A stretch of 64,000 nt of DNA from Phlegmacium glaucopus (lineage: Eukaryota > Basidiomycota > Agaricomycetes > Agaricales > Cortinariaceae), in assembly GCA_015039465.1 (NCBI GenBank), contig MU130643.1, positions 120,318 through 184,317 on the forward strand, written 5' to 3'. The notes under the pieces are model-generated. The model was not told the origin of the DNA. It made no database searches and saw only the letters and a program-made list of their open reading frames with translations. Positions 45,003 to 55,285 of this stretch are shown here, in pieces. Both the position numbers and the translations under genes were made by a program. Position 1 is the first letter of the stretch. Each line of letters opens with the position of its first letter.

Positions 45003-46854
45003 TTACTGAACATCCCCTGCCTGACGACGACGCTTCCTTGCAGTTGGCCGATTGGTATTGTCCACTGAACTGGGCCCGGCCACTGCCTGCTCCTCCCATC
45101 CATCCTGAAATACAATGATGTTGCCTTCCTCACCTCCAGCTATTACCACACTGGCAGGCTCCCCTACCTCGCTAGCCTTCTTCTTGGCCCTTCCTGCAGC
45201 CCGTTTTGCCTTAGTTGCGGCTCTCTTTGTCTCTTGAGTTGCACGCAATTTGGCGGCTAGTTCATCGTGCGTCTGGTGTCGGTTTTCAAGGTATGGAATT
45301 GGTTTTGTTAGATTTCGTGGGAGTGCATCGCGGATGAGGTGTGAGTTATGAAGGGAATGCGTGTTGATGATGTATCGTGACAGTCCCGTATGCTTGATAA
45401 CAGCGATTTCGACACCAGAATCTTGTTGTTCTTGTTGTTGTATCTGCCTGCCAGTTGCCGCACATTTGGCCGTCTGGCAATCATGCTGTACATTGACATT
45501 GAATAAAATGTTCTATGGCACATTTGTTATCTTGGTGATATGTGAAAATGACAATTGTGAATGGAATGTGAGACGTACCATGCACGAAATAACCAAGTAT
45601 TCTGCCTCTCTGAACCGCTCAATAAGGACAGGCATCCCAAGTGTTTCATGATGTTCCGACGCAACCTGAAAAAATTGGATCACAGTGAGAATTTCTTCAT
45701 TAGGACCAAGCAAAATTTCAGCAATTCGGCCAACCACTATCCCCTAAGGTTTGACAGATGCTAAGAATTCAATATGATGGCAGGAAAACTTCACACACCA
45801 TATCTACCCTCGCAAACACCCAAGTGCTTTCTTGGCATATATCCTCTGAGACCGCACTTATGCTTGCACAAGAGGTCCAGAGGGAGTTGGCATCCTTGAC
45901 TGGTTTATTGCTTGCCTTGAATGCAGCCGTCTTGTGCCACCTCACCTGACAGCGGCGAGCAGCAGGTATTAGTCGGATGGTGCCTTGTGATGGTGTACTA
46001 ATCAGTCATTCAAACTATTAGGGATGAATAAACGTAGTCACCAGGTTTGATTGAAAGCTTCTCAGACCATCCCAGATGGTTCTGTATAATTGGGTGCTGT
46101 GCGAGATGCGACCGTACATGTGCACTGGCCCTTACCCACCTTCCATCATCCATTTTCCACCAACCCCCGGTGAGGCGCTGTTTGGCACCCTCCAGACCAG
46201 CCAGCTGAATGGCGATATCACGACTCGGAGCCTGGTGATTTGACAGCACTGAGCATGCACGGAATATGGAGTTGAAACATTCCATAATCTCCATTGATGA
46301 TCCTATAAGAGGCCCAAACCGACGAACATGTTCAATGCCATGAGCGAGGAGGTGGAGTTTAATTTTTGCAACAATTTTGGTGGGATCGTTAAGGGCAAAA
46401 AGGTCCAGGACATTGGCAATAGCAATGTCCAAGTCAGTCTGCAGAAGCTTGTGACTGAGTACAGCATTTTTGAGAAGCAATAAATTACTCACTGTATATT
46501 CTTCCATGTCTCGGATTGTTGTCACCCATAAAAGAGCAGTCAGCTCTCCAACAGCTTTGATAAGCTCATATAATGGTGGGGGGACCAGGTCGTACACATG
46601 GAATGCGAGAGTCTGAACAACGGTCTTGAACTGCCGCCCAATCAGTGAGTTGGCATAGTTCATGATATAACTTGCTCGAATTGGGGCGATTGATAAGCCC
46701 AACACCTCAGTTGCCTGGAGACAGAGCGAGAAAAGAGCTTTCTGTGGTTCTTTCCATGCTGTGTGTGTCGAGTGCCATACATATTTGACAATGCCAAGCA
46801 GGATTGTGTGTAGGAGCTCAATAGGAGTATCTCGATGGGAGGTCTTTGCTGTGA

Positions 46855-47065
46855 TCCACCAGATCTGATCAGATCTGATCAGATTCCGGTCAGAATTTTT
46901 ACAAGCCCAAATGGCAGTAATAGAGCCAATTTTTCTGACCAGATTCTGATCAGATCTGATCAGAAATACCAGATCTGATCAGATCTAATCAGATTTAATT
47001 CTGACCAATTTCCGAGCAGAATCTGACCATTTCCGAGCAGAATCTGGTCAGATTCCGAGCAGAAT
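46855..47065. repeat. left subterminal CTGATCAGAT palindromic repeats
   Basis: At least ten copies or near-copies of the palindromic decamer core CTGATCAG / AGATCTGATC within about 200 bases, merging into TTCCGAGCAGAATCTG units. Probably transposase-binding sites. Confidence 0.8.
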
Positions 47066-47459
47066 TAAGCGAGATCAGCAAATGAACCACTTGAATTTAC
47101 TAGAAAAATAATATAATTATGGTAATATGTCAAGTAGCACTATATTGAGATTAGATGGCAATGACCTTGTTGCCATCAAAATCGTGTATTTTGTTCAGTG
47201 CGAGGGGTGTGATCACGTGATCACATGTGACTTGCACAAGTAATGTTGATTTCGTTCTCTGTCTCTCACACCGTCACACGGCCAGTAACGACGACCACAG
47301 ACGATGCACAGCATCGTCTGTGGTCATAAAAAGGTAAGTCGATTATTTTATTGACCCCCATTATATGCTAATACCCACTACACAACAACAGCAACGAATA
47401 ACGGCAACGAATAACGGCAACGAACGACAGTGGCAGCACAACGACGACAGCCATGTAAC

Positions 47460-48055
47460 AACGGTAACCCCCCCTGGTGAGGGGGGGTATTTTTTATTTT
47501 ATTCTATCTTAATTCATTACTAACGACTTACAATAGTCATGTACGACATACGACAACGATAGCGAGCAACAAACAGCAACGTACGACACCACCACAACAA
47601 TGTACAACACTACAACGATGACAACGTGCAACGGTAACCCCCCCTCACCAGGGGGGGGATTTTTTTACTTCATTTTATGTTAATTGACTACTAACATGTT
47701 GTATTAGGCCATGTACGACGTACGACACGCACGACGACGACACACGACACGTCCACGCGTACAACAACAACACACGACCTGTATCACACAACAAACAACA
47801 CAAGACCTGTATCACGACGACGACCAATGTGACGACGACAAACGACACCCACCGGCTTACAACGACGTACAACACGACGGACGACGGCGGTGACGGCTAC
47901 CCCCCCCCTCTCGAGGGGGTTTTTGTTTGTTTTTATTTTATTTTTAATTCTACCTTACTAATTACCACCAGATCCCCACTACTACCATGCCTCAACCTCG
48001 ACACACCATCACCACCCCCCCCTTTCACCAGGGGGGTTTTTTTAATTAGTTTTCG
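47460..48055. repeat. four C-run/G-run hairpin modules each followed by a T-rich tract
   Basis: CCCCCCCTGGTGAGGGGGGG (47465), CCCCCCCTCACCAGGGGGGG (about 47639), CCCCCTCTCGAGGGGG (about 47906) and CCCCCCCTTTCACCAGGGGG (about 48016), each followed by T4-T8 and an AT-rich stretch, with ACGACAACG-rich spacers of 110-200 bases between them. Confidence 0.85.
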
Positions 48056-48059
48056 AACG

Positions 48060-48300
48060 ATGACAAACCACAAGCCACGACAACAACAACAAACGACAAC
48101 GATGACGACAAACGACGATGACAACAACAGACAACGATGACAACAACGGACAACGACAACGGACAACAACAACGGACAACGATGACAACAACGGACAACG
48201 ATGACAACAACGGACAACGATGACGACAACGGACAACGACAACGGACAACGACAACGATGACGGACAACGACGATGATGACGGACAACGAACGACGACGG
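48060..48300. repeat. ACAACGGACAACGATG satellite
   Basis: Tandem ACAACGATGACAACAACGG-type units of 12-18 bp. Open frames on both strands across it (poly Thr-Asp-Asn or Val-Arg-Cys) are products of the repeat. Confidence 0.9.
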
Positions 48301-48339
48301 CGATGCCTCCTCGTCGTCGTCCGTTTCGACCACCCACAT

Positions 48340-48435
48340 ACACCCGTTTTACGCCCATCACCCCCGTTTTGCACCCATCACCCCTTTTTTACACCCATCA
48401 CCCCCGTTTTGCACCCATCACCCCCCCTTTCTACC
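48340..48435. repeat. ACCCATCACCCCCGTTTTGC tandem repeat
   Basis: About four copies of a 20-21 bp unit, slightly variable in the C run and T run. C-rich on the plus strand. Confidence 0.85.
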
Positions 48436-48654
48436 ACCTGCCCATTCATTTCACACCCACTCTACCCACTCATTTTGACCACTTAGTATTTTGATTTCAT
48501 TTCTCTGATATCAACTAATGTATTTTGTTATTCTAATGTACTAGTAACTAATCCCACCTCAAAATGTATAATTAATCCATTTAAATTTAAATTTAAATTA
48601 ATATGTTAGAAATTTTAGAAAAAATATGAGTTAGTAGGAATTGACTTATAAGTA

Positions 48655-48912
48655 TTGCAATTCTGATCAGATCTGATCAGATATTGGTCAGAATCTACTC
48701 AGATCTGCTCAGATCTGATCAGAATCTGACCAGAATTGGTCAGAACTGCTCAGATCTGACCAGATCTGCTCAGATTCTGATCAGAACTGGTCAGAACTGC
48801 TCAGTTCTGGTCAGATTCTGATCAGATCTGATCAGATCTGATCAGATTCTGATCAGTCTGATACTTATGAGTAGTTCTGACCAATTCTGATCAGATCTGA
48901 TCAGATCTGGTG
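48655..48912. repeat. right subterminal GATCAGATCTGATCAG repeats
   Basis: Mirror counterpart of 46855-47065, again with dense CTGATCAGA, CTGGTCAGA and CTGCTCAGA variants. Confidence 0.8.
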
Positions 48913-51900
48913 GGGGACAGAAAAGTACTGCTCGATGGGGGTCATATCCTAGATAAATCATAAATTCAAAGGGTACACATTCTATGTGGAGAGAAGTAAC
49001 TAACCGGGTGTGGTCATTGAGGGATTTATTAATGTATCCTTCCCCTCAATAACATCCTTCATGAGCATCGCAGAAATCTCATCTGGACTCATCTCTGGTT
49101 GCTGAACTCAGAGTTCTCGCGCCTGTACAAGAAGCTTGTCAATTGTCTTTTGGGAAAGCTTGTCTTTGACTCCAGTGGAAGTCTGGGCTTCATTGACTCG
49201 GGCGGTGACACCATATGTCGCAAGCTTGAGTTGGGTCTTAATACTGGTTCGAGACTCTGTGACTGATCTAGGCCGGCCAGGCTGACAAGAAAAGGTAAAA
49301 CAAACCACTGAACGGATAGAAAATGAACCAAACATACTGAGAACAGAGCATGAAAACCCTCATTGCTTTCCTTCTCTGCTTTGGTGCCACCAACATGGCA
49401 AATGCGGCAGTTGAAATTTCCATTTGAGCCAATGTGAGCACACTCCTCGGATTGCATTGGGTTATCTGAAGGACCTGTGTGGTTGAAAATTCGAAACTTG
49501 CAGGTACTTTTTGAAAGCACATCATATGTCTGAGCTGGGGTTTTATGTGTCTCGCTGAAGTAAGATTAAGTCAGACAACAAGTCTCACTGACAGTCCGGC
49601 ACTTACAGAACCAGTTCCTTCACAGCTGCCGCCTGTTCAGAGGGTCCCGCATTGGGCGATGTGCAAACAAAGTGGACATTAAACTCTTGCTGTAGTAGAC
49701 GTCGAGGGAGATTTCGCACAGCAATGTAAATATTGTAATGAAGGTTGTATGATTTAGAGACATTTCCCGAGACATCATCATGCCACTTGTCGATGAAAAT
49801 ACTGTAAAGTGGGTCACCTGCAGCCTTCTCCCAGAGGGGGTTGGGCATCAATAGAGTGTGTCGAGTTTGGTCACATGTGAGATTGAAATGAATGGCGAGG
49901 AGGTCAGGAAAATTACAAAGGAGAGCTGAGATCGGGATGCTTTGAAGAGAAGAGTCATGAACGACGAGCTTATCCTGATCCACCAGTTCAGTGTTATGCA
50001 AAAACACCAAAGAGACAACCTTACATTGATTCTGGCACAACAATAGGCATCTGCGTAGAGTTCTCCCTGCCGCTTGATCCAGCGCTTTGGAATGATGATT
50101 CTCCCATCAGACATTGAGCAAAATTCATCAACATAAAAGTGCCGTTTCCCCACCTCAACCATTGGTGTGAGATATGACCAGTCTATGTCCTTGTGCCACT
50201 TCTCACAGTGCCAAACCTCGGTGACCACTCCTTCTGGTGGATCTTCTGGGTATAAATGAAGGTGTGGGCGTACCAAAGGATTTGAGAAGTCCTTTCCGAC
50301 AAGATGTACCAAATCATTGACCCAAAAAACATTCCCAAGGATGGACTTGAACATCTGTGTTGGGGTGGCGACCTGCTTGCGTAGCTTCTCTTGGATGCGG
50401 CGGAGTGATGAAAACGATGGGACATTACTGGCTCCACATTCCTTCAGGCCCCAGAGAAAAATCTTCATCAAGGAGTCAGAAATTCGAAGACGAGGCAGGC
50501 TATCAATGGTATCAAGAATAAATATCTAAAGTTGTTTCAGTGACGTTTGTAAAAGACATTGATGCCAGATTACACTGCTACCTACCATTTTGGATGGATA
50601 TGGAAACCATTTGCTATCACATCCAAGTTCAATATCAGGTACCTCATCTGAGTCGTCAATGCCAAATATTTTGTCTGCTGCAAGGTCACCGTTAAGGTCT
50701 ATAAAATATTGCAGTGATTATTCCGTGAAATATGAAGATGAAAGAGGCAATAACATACTCATTTCTTGCATAACATTTGTCAATGTATCGTCTTCTGAGG
50801 GGATAAGCTCAGGCGGGATATTCTGCGAACCAAATCCAAGTTTCTGGGCAATGTCAAATTCATTCCACAATCCAAAATTGTCGAGTTCTTGTTGAAGAGT
50901 CTGAAGGACACGCGAACTGTTATCTTCTCCAGCAGAAAATGTGGCACCTTCAATGTCTCCCATAAGATCATCAAACAAGCCCTGAAATGGTGCTTCCAGG
51001 AATTCTTCGTTGTGAGACTGTGAGTTGGTTAAATGATGGAATGGAGATTCTGGGTGGACATTGCGCAACAACGCAAACTCCCTTTCCAAATTGGTGGCTG
51101 TGGCTGCATTCAGTGTTTGAACATTGTTGACTGTCTGGATGCGGATCTTCTCAGCTTCAATGGATGTCTTATGGCATTGAGAGGACATGTGGCCACTACG
51201 TGACTTTGCACCCATCCATTTCTCAGATATTCCATAATATTCAACACAAAGCTTGCAGCGGAGCTTCCCAGAAGCATCAACATCAAACCCTGACATGGGC
51301 TTGTGAACATTGCATAATATTGTTTCAGGTCAAGAAAATAAATTCACCAGACAGGGACATTACTGGACTGTTTCAGAGGCTTGATGGAATGAGATGCGTC
51401 AAAGAGCCGCTGGGAGTAAATAAATGTCAACACCTTGATATAATTCACGATTTGACCCAGAACTTGTTTGGGGCAAATCGTGAATTAAATTTGTGTTAGA
51501 GGTTTGTTTATAATATATATTGGCATATTTCTACCGTTTCAGCTCATAAATAAACATTGAGAAACATTGGGAATGTGGAATTTCCGATATAAATTTTACT
51601 CTGGGGCACCCGCTGATATAACTTTCCAAAGCAACTGCTCTATGCTAACAGGTGGCGGTTCCTCTTCTTTAACTTCAAGTTGGTCATCTTGAATTTTGGT
51701 GAGTGCATCTTGTTGGAGATGCTGTCGTGTTGGGGACTGAGGGGGTGATGATTTAGTCAAGGGAAACTGGGCTTGCTCAGGTGATGGTGGTTCTCCCCCG
51801 GATTCAACAATCCAACATTGAAGCTTATGTGCAAAGTGTTCCTCAGTGATGTAGAGATTTCGATACCTCTCTGCCTCCTCACGTGCCAAATGAAGCTCCA

Positions 51901-53446
51901 GGAGGAGCTTTTCGTGTGTTAAGCCTCCTCCAGAGCTATCTGACCCTTGAAATATATTCAATCATGGTTCATGCAAGTTTATACAAGTATAAATACGCAC
52001 CAACTGTCTGCACTCCAACTGTTGAATAAGTTGCAGTAGGAGTTGCAGCCGTCTTAGAGAGATTTGCATTGGACTCTGACACAATTTGAAGGGCGTTAAC
52101 AAATTGTGAATCCGTTGTCTGAGAGTCCAAAGGCCCTCCTTGGAGAAATTGACTGAATATAGAAGTTGTCAAATGTAGGACCTGGATCAGGCAGAAGGAG
52201 ACTAACTTGTGTGATCGTTTAACGTAGGGACTAGCATGGTCACAACCGGTAACAACCAGTGTGACGACCACGGTTCAACCAAATACGGTATGGTACGGTA
52301 CGGTTTCCACGGTTCCCGGAACTACCATACTAATTTAGGTAGCTCAGGGTCCACATAGGGTTCACGGTGGGGCTGCAACTTTGTTGCCCTCATTGTGGAC
52401 CCAATACTGGACCAATTTCTTTAAAATTAGGTGCATTAGAGAGTGTTTAATCAGGACAACACACATAAATTGAGAATGAAATGTGAAACAGAATTTAAAT
52501 GACCATAAATGAGTTAGAGTTGTACAAATTTGTGTGAACTACTTCATTTTTCTACATTACTTTGAGTGATGTTGATCAGCAATAATTTTGGAAATTTTGG
52601 AGAGGCCAGGGTTCAGGGGTGTTTTAACCCATGAACCAACAGCCATTCGTGATTGGAAGGTCTGAGAACTCATATTATGTTGCATGAAGTTTACTTGGCG
52701 ACGACCCGTTGAAAATGCACGTTCTGCATCCACAGATGTTGCTGTATATATGGTTAGATAAAATCATGAAGATAATATTAGAAATACCAGGTGCAGAAAT
52801 GTAGTCCAGTGCCATCTGAGCAACTGAAGGGCGTGTCTTGAGAGCAGTGGCCCAGTAATTGAGATAACCACCAGCTGCAGTAATAGATTCTTTGGTAGGT
52901 GTGGGCTCACTGAGGTAGGTTTCAATATGATCATATCCATGTTTCTTCTGTGCTTGATCAGGGTTGGTTGCCCACTTTGAAAACTCCTAGGTGATGTGAG
53001 TTAAAGGTAACAATATGATCAAGAGATGAAATATACCAATTTCCCTTTGCGACTCTTGTCCTTCTTCTGAACCTGTGAGCTCTCTGGCTGATCCTGGGGT
53101 GCATATTTTGACTTCCATGTCTTAACAACTATTGTTTTGATCCTCTTGATTTCTGCAGCTGAATATTTCAAATGCTCCTTGAACCATCCTGTTTTGCGAT
53201 CAGGACACATAACTATGACATTCAAATTTGAGAAATGAAAATATAGAGATGATATAAATTACATACCAATTGCAATGATATATATATCACAGTCCCACAG
53301 TAAATCAAGATATTTTTCAATCAACAGAACAGCTGCTTGTGAAGCAATGCGGATAACAGCTGGAGTGGGACAATCAAGACCATTTTCCTCACTGTCTGTG
53401 TCCTGCCCATCTGAATCAGAGTCATCACAACCAGCACTACTTGCCA

Positions 53447-53601
53447 NNNNNNNNNNNNNNNNNNNNNNNNNNNNNNNNNNNNNNNNNNNNNNNNNNNNNN
53501 NNNNNNNNNNNNNNNNNNNNNNNNNNNNNNNNNNNNNNNNNNNNNNNNNNNNNNNNNNNNNNNNNNNNNNNNNNNNNNNNNNNNNNNNNNNNNNNNNNNN
53601 N
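53447..53601. other. assembly gap of 155 N inside the hAT element
   Basis: The gap borders the complement-only segment on its left side. No N run marks the other border near 55285. Confidence 0.98.
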
Positions 53602-55285
53602 GCACGTGCACGACACCCCCCTTTAGTCCTCTCGGAAGTAGCCTTTCCTCTAGAACTCCAAACCCTACTTTCACTACTCCTATATTATTCATGCACTAAC
53701 AGGAACCATTATATTAGTTACATGATTATAATACTTGTATCTACGACGTGCTTTTTAGACCGCTAGTTTACACATACTAGTAATATAGTGGTGACAGTTG
53801 GCGTATACGCTGGGGAAGAGAGTGGTCGGAGATTTCTAACTTAAACATAAATGGACATTCTGGGTGGGACTCTTGGTGGTTGTTGGTGACGCGGCACTAG
53901 CCTTATTCTGACCTCTACCTTGATGGTTCAAAAACTTCCTACAATCCTACACACTCCTCTTCGTCCCATAGATAGTCGTTGTTGGACGTAGGTCTAGATA
54001 GGGAATATGGGGACTTTGAGTGGCACGAGAATAACGAAACGCGACACGTTTCGTAAGGGCGGGTTAGTTAAGTTAAGAACTACTGCTGATGGCTTGACTT
54101 CAACTTTACGAAGCAGGACCCTGAGGATATGGAGTAGGTTGTTGACATGTTGCACTGGAACAGTCATATATATAGGTATACAGTTGGAAACAGTACTTAA
54201 TAAAATACCATTGTAATTATAAAGAGGTGAGGAAAAAGTTCTACGACTTTTTATAAGGGTCTGTGAACCATGACGATAAGTATAACGTGAACTACCTACC
54301 TGTTCAGGGGAACAATGAAGGATGGAACCCGAACAACAATAGACCATACGTTTACCATGTTATTTAGCACGTCAGAACCTTAAATAAGCCATACATAAAG
54401 TAATTATGTATATATAATAAGATTATAAAAAAAATCAGAATGGACATCAGTATGTCCTCTTATAAACCGTCTTCAGTGTCGACTTACAGAGTTTGCGATA
54501 CCAAACCTATTTAACCATTCTCTGTGAAGACTCAATACGAACGATAACGATTATATATAATCTAAAACCCTAATACATACCTGTTACGATCGTTAACATT
54601 AGCGGAACGATCATAAGAGAGTTGAGCATAGGGTGTGAAACCTCCTTGTGTACGTTCCGAAGCAACAGAACGGGTATAGTAGTTAGAATAACGTTTTCGT
54701 TCAAAATAAAATAAAAATGGACGATCGATGAAACTAAATATAACAGACCAATCTATAAAAATAGTAAAAAGAAGTTCTTTGGGTTCGTGTTCTTTAGTTG
54801 TTGAGGGTAAGGTAGACTACTGGGTTAACAACTACTACTATATCGTCGACAACTCCTCCGTCTCATACTACGGGTCCATCTTGTCCTACTACTTCCCGTT
54901 TAACTTGTACTACTCGGTTGTCAAGCCAGATAAGTACTAGTTCGATAACTTGAATACTCTCTTGTCTCCCAACTTTACTGTCACTTACTCCTCCTTAATC
55001 GAGACTTGAATAAAGGGTTCCACTCAAATAAATAAATAAAACAGAAAATTAGATAATTTTCAGGACATAATCCAACGTCCCGAACGAGCAGTTTAAGTCC
55101 TAAGAAATGGAGAGTTCCTTTTCAAATTCCTAGAACAAAGTGCTCTAGGACTCGAAGTTAGATCGTACTCCCTGAGAGAACGAGCCGCACAAGGTTGGAC
55201 TACCTTAAGATTGAAACTGACGGAAATAAGTGTAGATATAAAGTTCTGTCAACAAGTCTCGTACTGTCCACATTGTCTTTTGTTT
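53602..55285. other. segment written as complement without reversal (assembly artefact)
   Basis: As given, neither strand codes for anything recognisable. Taking the base-by-base complement but keeping left-to-right order gives a hAT transposase interior with introns. In order it reads ARKIWRSNVYDHYI (BED-like region), YTPETHRALIALRCAKHSRP, EVEMLRPGTPIPHPTTVQRD, IALDGWTSPLVTSYLGLVVI, LCMDNASNCNRLAS, CLAHIINLIAK, ...VEEAEYDAQVEQDDEGQ and SLARRVPT*WNSNFDCLYSH. GT...AG introns are also visible in that reading, for example GTACGTGATT...ACATAG. The pieces are in the correct hAT order. The right border lies between about 55261 and 55300. Confidence 0.95.

Larger units (their letters stand above)
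46839..48930. mobile_element. 2.1 kb non-autonomous hAT-like element inside gene A
   Basis: Flanked by CTCGATGG on both sides (46831-46838 and 48931-48938), a perfect 8-bp duplication. The two ends align without gaps over about 58 bases when one is inverted; the right end reads CAGTACTTTTCTGTCCCC inward. Both continue CCACCAGATCTGATCAGATC. Deleting the element and one duplication gives an open gene A frame across the site (GYDPHRDTPIELLH), after an intron ending just before it. It has no transposase frame. The interior has palindromic repeats, G/C hairpins and ACAACG satellites. Confidence 0.92.
45003..51296 (-). pseudogene. gene A: large transposon-associated protein of a multicopy mushroom family
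   Basis: A many-exon gene on the minus strand. The N-terminus (51296) has a zinc-finger-like module LRCKLCVEYYG...HMSSQCHKTS (C-x2-C...H-x4-C). Next come KWFPYPSK, LPRLRISDSLMKIFLWGLKE, VWHCEKWHKDIDW, DVSGNVSKSYNLHYNIYIAV and DNPMQSEECAHIG with a CRIC pair. Then DPHRDTPIELLHTILLGIV, the HGIEHVRRFGP and SNHQAPSRDIA blocks, and a Cys motif VQHDCQTAKCAATG. The tail is basic (ATKAKRAAGRAKKK), with a stop at 45003. I recall this block order from large hypothetical proteins that are highly repeated in Agaricomycetes. I know no formal family name, and a transposase role is inferred from setting only. The 2.1 kb element at 46839-48930 splits it, and TGA at 49108-49110 (probably from CGA) breaks the frame. 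Confidence 0.7.

Noticed and set aside
47464..47520. G:C hairpin plus T run as an intrinsic transcription terminator
   Set aside because: That mechanism is bacterial; in this fungal transposon context it is reported only as a structural repeat.
47933..48374. Long overlapping open frames (Val/Arg/Cys-rich on minus, Thr/Asp-rich on plus)
   Set aside because: They arise because the ACAACG satellite unit has no stops in several frames; no protein-like composition.
45003..51296. Assigning gene A to the KDZ, Plavaka or hAT transposase families
   Set aside because: None of the motifs I know for those families is visible; only the location supports a transposase role.
53994..54347. Minus-strand open frame of 117 codons
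   Set aside because: Same artefact block. The true content is the hAT transposase interior.
54728..54940. Open frame of 70 codons, very rich in Tyr, Ser and Val
   Set aside because: It lies in the complement-only block; the written sequence does not exist in the cell in this form.
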